64,000 nucleotides of DNA. It comes from CAIWHR01 sp963813415 (GTDB lineage Bacteria > Pseudomonadota > Gammaproteobacteria > Burkholderiales > Casimicrobiaceae). This document shows, one piece after another, positions 23,983-33,862 of this stretch. The notes under the pieces are model-generated. The model searched no databases. It saw only the letters and a program-made list of their open reading frames with translations, and had not been told where the DNA came from. The stretch is taken from the NCBI GenBank assembly GCA_963813415.1, contig CAWEYW010000005.1:248001-312000 (forward strand), in the 5' to 3' direction. The translations under genes were made by a program, and so were the position numbers. Each line of letters opens with the position of its first letter. Within the stretch, counting starts at the first letter, position 1.

Positions 23983-25058
23983 GTGCTCGCCCACCGATTC
24001 CTCTGTCGCGCGCGCAGCGCGGCTTCAGCCTGATCGAAATCCTGGTGGGGGTCCTGATCGGGCTGATCGCGACGGCCGTGATCTTCCAGACGTTCGCCGT
24101 CTCGGAAGGCTTCAAGCGCAACACCACCGCCGCGGGCGACGCCCAGCAGAACGGCCTGTTCTCCACATTCACGCTCGCCCTCGAGCTCGCCAACGCAGGC
24201 AACGGCCTCGCCACGTCGGGCCAGGAGCTCGCGACCTGCAACAACGTCGCACCGTACGACACCACCGGCACGACGCTGCGGCCCATCCCCGTGTTCATCA
24301 CTGCCGGCGCCAGCGCCTCGACGCCGGATTCGTTCATCGTGAACTACAGCGTGGCGAGCACAGGGGTGTACCCGTCGCTGTTCGTCGCCCCCGCGCCTGC
24401 CGGCTCGGCCTACCAGGTGCAGAGCCCAACCGGCTTTGCCAAGGGCGACATGATCGTCGCCATCAGCCAGACCGGAGCCTGCGAGCGCACCAAGGTCACC
24501 AATGTCTCGGCGCCCGATGCCAACGGTGTCGTCACCATCACCCACACCGGGGCCACCCAGGACTTCAATGCCTCTTCGCTCCTGTTCAACATGGGGCCGT
24601 GGGATCGGGTCCAGCGCGTGCAGTACGACGTCGTCAACGGCGTGCTGCGCAGTCTCGATCTCGTCGATCCGAATGCGAAGCCGAATCCGCTCGCCTCGAA
24701 TATCGTGAACATGAAGGTGCAGTACGGCGTGGACACCAACGCCGACGGCATTCTCGACGGCTGGGTCAGCGCAGCGGCCGCACCATGGCAGCCTGCCGAT
24801 CTCATGATCGCGAACATCCAGGCGATCAACCAGGTGAAGGCCATCCGCATCGGCCTCATCGTGCGCAGCGCCCAGTTCGATCGCGAGATCACGTCCGACT
24901 ACAACTGGGTGCTGTTCGACTGCGAAAGCCACGACAACACGTGCCCCGGACGCCTCACCGGAACCATCGCGGCCGATCCCAAGGGCGGCGCCTACCGCTA
25001 CCGCATCTACGAGACCGTGGTTCCGCTGCGCAACCAACTGTGGAATCGGCAGCTATGA
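23979..25058 (+). CDS. pilW: Type IV minor pilin PilW
   Basis: This 359-residue protein begins with an 15-residue leader ending QRG before FSLIEILVGVLIGLIATAVI. The large C-terminal beta-rich domain includes a RTGACERTKVTNV-like segment and two late cysteines (FDCESHDNTC). Length and position between pilV and pilX match PilW, a core tip pilin. It overlaps both neighbours by four bases. Confidence 0.9.
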   Translation: MSARPPIPLSRAQRGFSLIEILVGVLIGLIATAVIFQTFAVSEGFKRNTTAAGDAQQNGLFSTFTLALELANAGNGLATSGQELATCNNVAPYDTTGTTLRPIPVFITAGASASTPDSFIVNYSVASTGVYPSLFVAPAPAGSAYQVQSPTGFAKGDMIVAISQTGACERTKVTNVSAPDANGVVTITHTGATQDFNASSLLFNMGPWDRVQRVQYDVVNGVLRSLDLVDPNAKPNPLASNIVNMKVQYGVDTNADGILDGWVSAAAAPWQPADLMIANIQAINQVKAIRIGLIVRSAQFDREITSDYNWVLFDCESHDNTCPGRLTGTIAADPKGGAYRYRIYETVVPLRNQLWNRQL

Positions 25059-25669
25059 GCCCCCGCCGCTTGGCGCCCCATGCCCGTGAGTCTGTACGCC
25101 GTCAGGACGGCGTCGTGCTGTTCATCGCGCTGATCGTCATGGTCGCCCTTAGCCTTGCCGGGGTGGCGCTGGTGCGCTCCGTCGAGACGACCACGGCCGT
25201 GGTCGGCAACCTCGCCTTTCGTCAGGCGGCGCTGCTGCCGGCGAACCTCGCGGTCGAGGAAGCAGCTGCGGCACTCTTCAAGGACGCTGCCAAGACCGGC
25301 GTCCCGACGATCACCGACAAGGCCAACGACCTGCCGGCGCAGAACTACTTCGCCTCGCGGCAGCCGGGCGAGGACGCCCGCGGCGTGCCGCTGAAGCTGC
25401 AGAAGAAGGCCAACTTCGACCTGCCGCGGATCCTTTACGCGGACAAGGACAAGTACTTCGAGGTGCGCTACATGATCGAGCGCTCGTGCATGGCGGCGGG
25501 GCCCGCGACCGTGGGTAACTGCGACATGATGCCTCCGAAGCAGGGGGCAGGCACGACCGTCGGCGATACGGCGCCCCCCGCCCTGCCGCAGATCCCGTTT
25601 TACCGACTGAGCGTCCGCGTCGATGGGCCGCAAAACACCACGGCATTCCTGCAGGCGATGTTGCGCTGA
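25055..25669 (+). CDS. pilX: Type IV pilus assembly protein PilX
   Basis: This 204-residue protein has the atypical PilX N-terminus RRQDGVVLFIALIVMVALSLAGVALVRS, which lacks the Glu5 of other pilins, as is normal for PilX. A conserved TTTAVVGNLAFRQAALLPAN stretch follows. It is the last small pilin before pilY1. A degraded copy of its last codons appears again before the second pilY1 gene (see 31430-31461). Confidence 0.88.
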   Translation: MSPRRLAPHARESVRRQDGVVLFIALIVMVALSLAGVALVRSVETTTAVVGNLAFRQAALLPANLAVEEAAAALFKDAAKTGVPTITDKANDLPAQNYFASRQPGEDARGVPLKLQKKANFDLPRILYADKDKYFEVRYMIERSCMAAGPATVGNCDMMPPKQGAGTTVGDTAPPALPQIPFYRLSVRVDGPQNTTAFLQAMLR

Positions 25670-25693
25670 GCAGCTCATCGGAGGACAACAACC

Positions 25694-28600
25694 ATGAATA
25701 CCTCCTTCACCCGCTTCCGCTCCTTCCGCTGGCTCGCGGGCCTGCTCTCATTTCTGATTGGACTGGGTCCGCTGGCGACCCCGAGCTATGCCGCCTTGAC
25801 GCTGCTGGCGGACGAGCCACTCAACGTCAAGAACTCGTCGAAGCCGAACATCGTCCTCACCGTGGACGACTCGACGTCGATGCTCTACGACTTTCTGCCC
25901 GACTACGTGGTCGACGCCTACTGCCGGGACGGTGCAGGCAAGATGGCATCCGTCTGCGGCGAGGAAGGACAGGCGAACGACTTTTCCGCGCAGGGATACG
26001 GCAAGTTCACCTCGCCGGGCTTCATCGCGCAGCAATGGAAAATCCCCTACAGCTCCTACGACGGCAGCTACAGCGACAGCGGACCCGGCGCGGGCTGCGA
26101 CCTCAAGAACTTCCCGCCCAAGTGCTCGGGAGGCACCGATCCCACAGCCGGTGGCACCGTGCCGGCGGGCATAGAGCGCCACCCGTCGACGTCTTCGGAA
26201 TCCGGTAAACCCTATGAGTACTGGCTGTTGTGGCCGGCCCCGGTGCACAACAGCGCCTTCAACAAGCTGTACTACAACCCGACGCTCACGTACGACCCGC
26301 CGGTGTACGCGGATGGCTCGAGCTATCCGCAGATGGATGCCGCGACGACCAGCCTGTGGAAGAAGGTGCCCGCCGATCCCTGGGCGTCGACGCCGGTGTA
26401 CGTCGACCTCACCAGCCAGGTGACGGTCGGCCAATGGTGCAACTCGGACTGGACGCTCGGCACGAATCCCGCGACCGGCAAGCCGTTTGCCACCGACCCG
26501 GCCTTCTGCCGCACCAACGGCGCGCTCGCCGATACCGATTACAGCTACCCATGGGTGCCGACCGGTATCACCACGACCAACTCGCCGAGCATCGCACTCT
26601 CGATCGCCTATTCGAAGGTCGATGCATCAGGCAACCTGCTCGCCCCCTGGACCAGCGGCGATGCGAAGAAGGCGCAGAACTTCTATGAAACCGACAACGT
26701 CATCTGGTGCAACAAGTCGAGCGCGCTCTGGCCACAGGGCGGCGCGCAGCTGACGCAGACCTGCCAGGGCGCCCAGACACAGACCTGCGGTGGCGGCACG
26801 TCGCAGACCTGCGGCGGCGGCACCGCCCAAACCTGCAGCGCGCAAAGCCAGGTGTGCAACGGCGCGCAGCCGCAGACCTGCCAGAACATCACCCTCGCGC
26901 AGACCTGCGGCGGCGCGCAGACCCAGACCTGCAACGGCGCCCAAACGCAGACCTGCAACGGCGCGCAGACCCAGACCTGCACTGGCCTCGCCGCGCAGAC
27001 GTGCAGCGCGCAGACGCAGACCTGCGGCGGCATGAGCGCACAGACCTGTAACAACGTCAAGACGCAGACCTGCGTCAACATCAAGCCGTCCACGTCCGGT
27101 TGCACGACGGCCTACGATCCGCCGGGCTGCAATACCTGCGTCGGCGGCGAGTGCCCGATATGCACCCTGAAGACGACGTGTCCGCTGGTCGGCAACTGCA
27201 GCATCCAGACCGGCACGTCCTGCCAGAAGGATGCCGACTGCGCAACCATCGCCGGCACCTGCTCGGCAACGGCAACGTCGTGCCTGCTCAACACCGACTG
27301 CGCGAACGCGGGCAAATGCACGATCAGCAATGCCGTGTGCACGTCCAACGCGCAGTGCCCGACGATCTCGGGCGTTTGCAGCAAGACCAATACGGCATGC
27401 ACGAGCAGCGCGAACTGCCCGAATGCGGGTAACTGCAGCATCCAGACGAGCTCGGTCTGCACGTCCAATGCGAACTGCCCGACGATTTCTGGCAAGTGCT
27501 CGGTCACCAACGCTGCGTGCACCACCACCTGCCCCACGGTTTCCGGCAAGTGCTCGGTGACCAATGCCGCATGCACCACCACCTGCCCGACCGTTTCCGG
27601 CACGTGCAACCTGACCAATACGGCATGCTCGACAACGTGCGCCAATGCCGGCAGGTGCAGCGTCAGCAATGCCTATTGCCTGTCCAACGCCAACTGTCCC
27701 ACGCTCTCGGGCACCTGCTCGGTGACCAACGCCGCGTGCACGAGCAACGCCAACTGCGGCAACGTCGCGGGCACGTGCAGCATCACCGGCAAGTCGTGCA
27801 CCGCGCCCGGCACCGACCTCACGAATTGCCCGAACCAGAGCAAGACCTGCAGCGTCGACGGCAAGTCCTGCACATCGAACGCGAACTGCGCCATCGTCAA
27901 TCAGAAGTGCTCGGTGACTGCGGCAGCATGTACCAGCAACGCCAACTGCCCGACGGTCGCGGGCACGTGCTCGATCAGCAAGCTCTCCTGCACGAGCAAC
28001 GCCAATTGCCCGACCATCAACACGGCCTCGGCGAATGCGACCTGCAGCGACATGATGAGCGACAACTCCAAGACGCTCTTCGCCGACGCCGCGGGAGCCG
28101 GCCAGGTGTGCCGGCGCAACAACCAGGACTACACCGGCGTGACGGCGGCGCCGTTCAATTACCCGGATGCGACCTACAACTTCCCCGTGACGGGCGGTGC
28201 TGGCGCGAACGCATGCACCGCAACGCCGCGGTTCGCGAGCATCCCGCATCACTACTGGAAGACCAGCGTCGAATGGTGCGACAAAGCCGTGGCCACCGCG
28301 GGCGACAAGTGGGTCGGCTACGGCACGCCCACCGGTGGTTCCTGCCAGAGCTTCAAGGATGCGACGCACGTGTATCCGCGCTTCTACCAGTTCGGCGCCG
28401 ATCCGGGCACGGACAACTACTCCAAGGCGGCCTTCGAGCGCGTCGATCTCGACATCAGCAAGCGCGCGACGGCGACCTACACGCATGCGTGGAAGGACGC
28501 CACCGGCGGCGCGCAGACGATCACCCGCAGCTTCGACGAGGAGATGCAGAACTACGCCAATTGGTTCGCGTATTACCGCACGCGCATCCAGGCGGTGAAG

Positions 28601-31279
28601 ACAGTCACGTCGCTGGTGTTCAAGGAGCTCGACGACAAGTACCGCGTGGGCTTCCACACGCTATCCAACTCGCCGAAGACCTCGTTCGTCGACGTCGGCG
28701 ACTTCACCCCGGCCCAGAAAACGGCGTGGTTCGGCCAGCTCTTCGGCGTGACCATCAAGCTCAACCAGGAAACGCCGAATCTCGATGCCATCACACGCAT
28801 CGGCGATTACTACGTGAACGGCGGCAGCACCGAGCTATCCGGAGCAACCGATCCGATCGTGCTCTCCTGCCAGAAGAATTGGCACATGCTGTTCACGGAC
28901 GGCCTCACCAACCAGCAGAAGCTGCCGACGACCACGGTCGGCAACCTGGACAAGACGATCCCGGTGCTGCCCGAGACCGTGCTCGGCCTCAAGCCCGGCG
29001 ATCCCTGGCCGCCGCTGTACCGTGAGAATCCCACTGTCACGTCGGACTCCGCGTCCGACTACATCACGCATTATTGGGTGACCGACCTCCGGACGTCCGG
29101 CGGCGCATCGGCGAACAACGTGCCGGTCAGCGATCGCGATCCGGCGAGCTGGCAGCACGTGAATTTCGCCGCGATGTCGCTCGGCACCGAAGGCAAGCTG
29201 CCGGCGGGCAACCAGTCGATCACCGAAGACCAGCTTCGCACGGGAACCGTCGTGTGGCCACAGCCTTACCCGAACGTGTACAAGCCCGACGAGTCCGGCG
29301 TGGATGACCTCTGGCACGCCGCCATCAACGGCCGTGGCCGCTTCGTGAACGCGCAATCGGCCGACGAGCTCAAGCTCGGCATGGGACAGATCCTGCAGGA
29401 CATCACCAACCAGGCGGGCGCCCGGTCCGGCGTCGCGTTCGAGAACGTGAACCTGTCCAGCGGCAACAAGTTCGTCTATCGCGTGCGCTTCGAGCCGGGC
29501 TGGGGCGGCAGCCTGACGAAGGTCGAGGTCGATCCGAAGACGGGCAACGAAGTACAGGAGATCTGGCGCGCAGCCGACCAACTCACGTCGCAGCTCCTCG
29601 TGGTCCCGGGCGTGCGGGACACGCCATGGTTCACCGACCGCAAGATCGTGACGATGGACAGCACGGGCAAGCCGGTGCCGTTCCTGTGGGGAAACCTGTC
29701 GGGCACGCAGCAAGGTTCGCTCTCGGCGAAGGCGACGCAGGCGCAAGCCATTCTCGAGTTCCTGCGCGGCAACCGCACCAACGAAGGGACGAAGATCGGC
29801 CAGTTCCGCGTTCGCGCCAGTCCGCTTGGCGACATCGTGAACTCGCAGGCGGTCTATGTCGGCGCACCCAAGGCGCCGTACCTCGATGCCAACGATCCCG
29901 GGTACGCCGCGTTCAAGGCGACCAACGCCGCGCGCGCGGGACGTGTCTATGTGGGCGCCAACGACGGCATGCTACATGCCTTCGACGACACCACCGGCAA
30001 CGAAGCCTGGGCGTACATCCCGCTCGGCGTGTACCGCGCCGGATCCACCGGCCTCGGTGCCCTCTCCTACCAGGACGGTGCGCTGCCGGCCTTCGCGCAT
30101 CATTACTACGTCGATGCCACGCCGAAGATCGTCGATGTCGATTTCGGCGCCGGTTCCGGCGACTGGCGCACGCTCCTCGTCGGGGGCCTCGGCAAGGGTG
30201 GGCATTCCTACTTCGGCATCGACGTCACCAGCCCCGCGGACTTCACGGACGAGAACGCCGTTGCCAAGAAGGTGGTGTGGGAGTTCAGCGACCCCGACAT
30301 GGGCTACAGCTACGGCAAGCCCGTGATCACCAAGACCCACAACAGCAAGTGGGGCAACAAGTGGGTGGTGCTCATTCCCTCCGGCTACAACAATGCCACC
30401 GGCGAGGGCAAGGTCTTCTTCGTCGATGCCGCAACGGGAACGCTGCTGAAGACGATGTCGACCGGCGCGGGCAGCGCGACCACGCCGTCGGGCCTCGCTC
30501 ACATCTCGGGCTACACCCTCGACTATCGCAACCAGATGACCGAGCAGATCTATGCCGGCGACGTCCTGGGCAACTTCTGGCGCTTCGACATCGCCGACCC
30601 GAACGACGCGAAGTGGTCGGTGACGCAGGTGGCGACCCTCACCGATCCGGGCGGCACGGCACAGCCGGTGACCACGCCGCCCCAGATCGAGATCGATATC
30701 CAGAATGGCGTCGACCGCTGGGTGTTCGTCGGCACGGGCAAGCTCTACCACGAGTCCGATCTCGCCAATACCCAGACGCAAAGCCTGTATGCGATCCGCG
30801 ACGGCACGGCGACGGTGCCGAAGACATTCAACAAGCCGCTGACCCGCGCCGACCTCGAGGAGACTCCGGACGCGAATGGGCTCGCCGGGAAGCCCGACAA
30901 CGGTTGGTTCGACGATCTGCCGCCGGGCCAGAGAATCGTCGTGCCGCCGCAGGCCGCGCTCTCGGTGGTCGCCTACGCCGGAACGTCACCGCAGGATGAT
31001 CCGTGCCTCACAGGCCAGCCAGCGACGGTGTACGCCCGCGAGTTTGCGCGTGGCAATTCGCTGATCACGGACGACGCCGGGAACATCGTGGAAAGCGTTT
31101 ATTCGCCGGAAGGCGGCGTCGGTCTCGAGCTGCTCGCGTTGGACAACGGCGGGAGCGATGTGCCAACCATCGTCGTGGGACTGACGCTCGGCACGACCGG
31201 CAAGCTGAAGCCGATCAACGTGCAGCCCCCGGCGTACTTCACCGCGCACCGGATGTCATGGCGACTGCTCGGCGAATGA
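25694..31279 (+). CDS. pilY1: PilY1 family type IV pilus tip adhesin with cysteine-rich repeat arrays (copy 1)
   Basis: This 1861-residue protein starts after GGAGG with a signal peptide ending SYA. Residues 51-70 hold a von Willebrand A-type start with the metal-site motif DDSTS (58-62). Residues 354-460 are 14 QTC-type elements spaced roughly eight residues apart, and residues 502-784 are 14 units of about 20 residues with spacing C-x6-C-x5-C-x6. A central region continues the vWA-like module (ATYTHAWKDATGG, FTDGLTNQQKLP). From about residue 1375 comes the PilC_C beta-propeller (RVYVGANDGMLHAFDD, WRTLLVGGLGKGGHSYFGID). PilY1 caps the pilus, aids adhesion and controls retraction. The cysteine arrays are far larger than in well-studied PilY1 proteins. 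Confidence 0.92.
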   Translation: MNTSFTRFRSFRWLAGLLSFLIGLGPLATPSYAALTLLADEPLNVKNSSKPNIVLTVDDSTSMLYDFLPDYVVDAYCRDGAGKMASVCGEEGQANDFSAQGYGKFTSPGFIAQQWKIPYSSYDGSYSDSGPGAGCDLKNFPPKCSGGTDPTAGGTVPAGIERHPSTSSESGKPYEYWLLWPAPVHNSAFNKLYYNPTLTYDPPVYADGSSYPQMDAATTSLWKKVPADPWASTPVYVDLTSQVTVGQWCNSDWTLGTNPATGKPFATDPAFCRTNGALADTDYSYPWVPTGITTTNSPSIALSIAYSKVDASGNLLAPWTSGDAKKAQNFYETDNVIWCNKSSALWPQGGAQLTQTCQGAQTQTCGGGTSQTCGGGTAQTCSAQSQVCNGAQPQTCQNITLAQTCGGAQTQTCNGAQTQTCNGAQTQTCTGLAAQTCSAQTQTCGGMSAQTCNNVKTQTCVNIKPSTSGCTTAYDPPGCNTCVGGECPICTLKTTCPLVGNCSIQTGTSCQKDADCATIAGTCSATATSCLLNTDCANAGKCTISNAVCTSNAQCPTISGVCSKTNTACTSSANCPNAGNCSIQTSSVCTSNANCPTISGKCSVTNAACTTTCPTVSGKCSVTNAACTTTCPTVSGTCNLTNTACSTTCANAGRCSVSNAYCLSNANCPTLSGTCSVTNAACTSNANCGNVAGTCSITGKSCTAPGTDLTNCPNQSKTCSVDGKSCTSNANCAIVNQKCSVTAAACTSNANCPTVAGTCSISKLSCTSNANCPTINTASANATCSDMMSDNSKTLFADAAGAGQVCRRNNQDYTGVTAAPFNYPDATYNFPVTGGAGANACTATPRFASIPHHYWKTSVEWCDKAVATAGDKWVGYGTPTGGSCQSFKDATHVYPRFYQFGADPGTDNYSKAAFERVDLDISKRATATYTHAWKDATGGAQTITRSFDEEMQNYANWFAYYRTRIQAVKTVTSLVFKELDDKYRVGFHTLSNSPKTSFVDVGDFTPAQKTAWFGQLFGVTIKLNQETPNLDAITRIGDYYVNGGSTELSGATDPIVLSCQKNWHMLFTDGLTNQQKLPTTTVGNLDKTIPVLPETVLGLKPGDPWPPLYRENPTVTSDSASDYITHYWVTDLRTSGGASANNVPVSDRDPASWQHVNFAAMSLGTEGKLPAGNQSITEDQLRTGTVVWPQPYPNVYKPDESGVDDLWHAAINGRGRFVNAQSADELKLGMGQILQDITNQAGARSGVAFENVNLSSGNKFVYRVRFEPGWGGSLTKVEVDPKTGNEVQEIWRAADQLTSQLLVVPGVRDTPWFTDRKIVTMDSTGKPVPFLWGNLSGTQQGSLSAKATQAQAILEFLRGNRTNEGTKIGQFRVRASPLGDIVNSQAVYVGAPKAPYLDANDPGYAAFKATNAARAGRVYVGANDGMLHAFDDTTGNEAWAYIPLGVYRAGSTGLGALSYQDGALPAFAHHYYVDATPKIVDVDFGAGSGDWRTLLVGGLGKGGHSYFGIDVTSPADFTDENAVAKKVVWEFSDPDMGYSYGKPVITKTHNSKWGNKWVVLIPSGYNNATGEGKVFFVDAATGTLLKTMSTGAGSATTPSGLAHISGYTLDYRNQMTEQIYAGDVLGNFWRFDIADPNDAKWSVTQVATLTDPGGTAQPVTTPPQIEIDIQNGVDRWVFVGTGKLYHESDLANTQTQSLYAIRDGTATVPKTFNKPLTRADLEETPDANGLAGKPDNGWFDDLPPGQRIVVPPQAALSVVAYAGTSPQDDPCLTGQPATVYAREFARGNSLITDDAGNIVESVYSPEGGVGLELLALDNGGSDVPTIVVGLTLGTTGKLKPINVQPPAYFTAHRMSWRLLGE
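26753..27073 (+). repeat. QTC repeat array inside pilY1 copy 1
   Basis: Fourteen elements of the form xQTC, or a close variant, lie 5 to 9 residues apart, mostly followed by NGA, GGG or GGA. At DNA level a 24-base unit is repeated almost exactly three times around 26924-26996. All elements stay in frame and keep the cysteine. Confidence 0.9.
27197..28045 (+). repeat. Fourteen-unit cysteine repeat array inside pilY1 copy 1
   Basis: Fourteen units average 60 bases (20 residues). The consensus is CSVTNAACTSNANCPTVSGT, that is C-x6-C-x5-C-x6. Units 6 to 8 lost three residues between the second and third cysteine (CTTTC, CSTTC) and unit 11 has a small insertion. The even number of cysteines per pair of units suggests a disulfide-stabilised rod or stalk. 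The DNA periodicity would allow change in copy number by recombination. Confidence 0.92.
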
Positions 31280-31480
31280 GACGAATGAAAACGCGTTCTT
31301 TGGGCGACAGGCGGGAAGAGCGGAATTGCCGGACGCAAAGGCGGCAGACGTGACGACCACGAGCGCCCGGCCCGCACGCGATCGGGACGACCGGCATTAC
31401 ACAACCACGGGCTGGTCAGCCCGACCCGTCATCACGAAATCGCAGGCGACGCTGCGCTGAGCACCGCCCCGGGTTACGAC
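31280..31480 (+). other. Spacer between the two pilY1 genes with a remnant of the pilX 3-prime end (31430-31461)
   Basis: Near the end of this 201-base spacer, 31430-31461 reads in frame as ITKSQATLR followed by TGA and GCA. The true pilX end reads TAFLQAMLR, TGA, GCA, and the DNA match over the last 20 or so bases is close. This shows that the duplicated unit once included pilX and that pilX was later lost. A 7-base-pair inverted repeat with 2-base spacer (CGGGCTG/CAGCCCG, 31408-31423) lies just upstream. No promoter stands out. Confidence 0.6.
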
Positions 31481-32566
31481 ATGCGCACCTCGTTCGCCCA
31501 TTCACGACACGGCCGCCGCCTCGCGGCCTTGCTGGCCTTCCTCGTCGGCCTCGGTCCGCTCGCCACGCCGACCTACGCCGCCCTGACCCTGCTTGCCGAC
31601 GAGCCTCTCAACGTCAAGAACTCGTCGAAGCCGAACATCGTGCTCACGGTCGACGACTCGACCTCGATGCTGTTCGACTTCCTGCCGGACTACGTGATCA
31701 AGGCGTACTGCCGTGACGGCACCGGCAAGATGGGTGCGGTCTGCGGCGAAGCCGGGATGGCCAACGATTTCTCGGCAGTCGGGTACGGCAAGTTCATGTC
31801 GCCGGGCTATGTCGCGCAACAATGGAAGATCCCCTATGCCACGTACGTGTCCGGCTACGACGACAGCGGTCCGGGTGCGGGCTGCGACGTCAGCGGCTTC
31901 CCGCCGCGGTGCTCCGGCGGCGTCGACCCCACGGCCGGGAACACGGTCACGCCCGGCATCGAGCGCTATCCCACGACGTCGCCGCTCGGCGGCCAGCTCT
32001 ACGAATACTGGAAGATGTGGCCGGCGCCGGTGCACAACGCCGCGTTCAACAAGCTGTACTACAACCCCTCGCTGACCTACGACCCGCCCGTCTACGCCGA
32101 CGGAACGAGCTACCCGCAGATGGACGCGACGACGACGAGCACCTGGACCAAGGTGCCCGCCGATCCATGGGCCACCACGCAGGTATTCGTGGACCTCACC
32201 AGCCAGGTGACGGTGGGGCAATGGTGCAACTCCGACTGGACGCAGGGGATCAATCCGGCGACCGGCACCCCCTTCGTGAGCGATCCCGCCTTCTGCCGCA
32301 CCAACGGCGTGATCGCGCCGGCCGCGTCCGGCGCGGCGGCCTCCGACGGTGACTACAACTATCCGTGGGTCCCGACCGGCATGGTCACGACCAACGCCCC
32401 GAACATCGCACTCTCGCTCGCCTACTCGAAGGTCGACTCGGCGAACGCCAACGCACTGAAGCCCGCGTGGACCGGCGCCAAGGACGCCAAGTACTTCTAC
32501 GAAACCGACAACGTCATCTGGTGCAACACCAAGAGTCCGCTGTGGCCCCAGGGCGGAAACCAGCTC

Positions 32567-32887
32567 ACCCAAACGTGCAACGGAGCCCAGGCGCAAGCGT
32601 GTACCGGCGGTACGCAGCAGACATGCGGGGGCGGCACGCAACAGACGTGCAGCTCGCTCAACCAGACGTGCAGCGCGACCGGGCAGACCTGCCAGAACAT
32701 CAAGACCACCCAGACCTGCGGGGGCTCAAAAACCCAAAACTGCAGCGGCTCGACGAACCAGACGTGCAACAACCCCATCAACCAGTCCTGCAACGGCAAC
32801 AACCCGCAGATCTGCAAGGGCGCGGCCAGCAATAGCTGCGGTTCGATCGGTCTGCAGCAGTGCAACAACGTGCAGGGCCAGACCTGC
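32567..32887 (+). repeat. QTC repeat array inside pilY1 copy 2
   Basis: Fourteen xQTC-type elements, the same number as in copy 1, but much more diverged (QAC, QNC, QSC, QIC, NSC, QQC among them). Every cysteine is kept while the flanking residues vary, which indicates selection on the cysteines. Confidence 0.88.
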
Positions 32888-33010
32888 ACCAACTACCACA
32901 CCAGTACGCAGAATTGCACCTGGGCGTACGATCCACCGGGCTGCAACACCTGTGTCGGTCCGGAATGCGGCACCTGCACGCTGAAGCAGGCGTGCCCGGT
33001 CGTCGGCAAC

Positions 33011-33862
33011 TGCAGCGTGCAGACCGGTACGGTGTGTACGTCCGACGCGCAGTGCCCGACCCTTGCCGGCATCTGCTCCCTCACCGGCAATGCGTGCACG
33101 AGCAATACGGAGTGCACGAACGCCGGCAAGTGCACGGCGACGGGTCTTGCATGCACGTCGGACGCTCAGTGTCCGGCCATCAAAGGGACATGCGACGCCG
33201 ATGGCAAGGCCTGCATGCAAAACGGCGATTGCGAGAAGTACGGCTACTGCAACGTGTCGAACGCCATTTGCTACGACAGCTCCAACTGTTCGACGATTCC
33301 GGGCAAGTGCAGCACCGACCAGAAGGCGTGCGTCAGCCAGAAGGACTGCGCGGTCATTTCCGGGACCTGCACGGTCACCAAGAATGTCTGCACTTCCGAT
33401 ACGCAGTGCGCGCCGATCCCCGGCGCCTGCTCGCTGACATCGGCGGCGTGCGTGGTCAGTTCCGATTGCGCGCTTGCCGGCACCTGCACATCCAGCGGTG
33501 CCGCGTGCTCGTTCAATGCCGACTGTCCTACGATTGCCGGGGTGTGCAGCATCGACAAGCTGTCGTGCCTGAGCCAGACCAACTGCGCGGTGATCCCGGG
33601 GGTCTGCAGCATTACGGGCACGACGTGCGCGGCTGCGAACCAGTGCCCGAACCAGAACATGAAGTGCAGCCTCAGCAACAATTCGTGCGGGGCCAGTTCC
33701 GAGTGTCCGGTGGTCGGTGCGACGTGCTCGGTGACGAAGACCGGCTGTATCAGCAACGCGGACTGCTCGACGGTCCCAGGAACGTGCTCGCTCACCGGCC
33801 TCGCCTGCACCAGCAACGCGAGCTGCCCGAACGTGACCACGGCCTCGGCGAATGCCACGTGC
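33011..33862 (+). repeat. Fourteen-unit cysteine repeat array inside pilY1 copy 2
   Basis: Fourteen units of about 20 residues with the same C-x6-C-x5-C-x6 pattern as in copy 1. Unit sequences are less alike among themselves than in copy 1, and none has the three-residue deletion seen in units 6-8 of copy 1. The array ends at the same TTASANATCSD segment. Confidence 0.9.

Noticed and set aside
27197..28045. 60-base periodic repeats as a CRISPR array
   Set aside because: There are no unique spacers of constant length between identical repeats. The units vary continuously, stay in frame and encode cysteine repeats. No cas genes are present.
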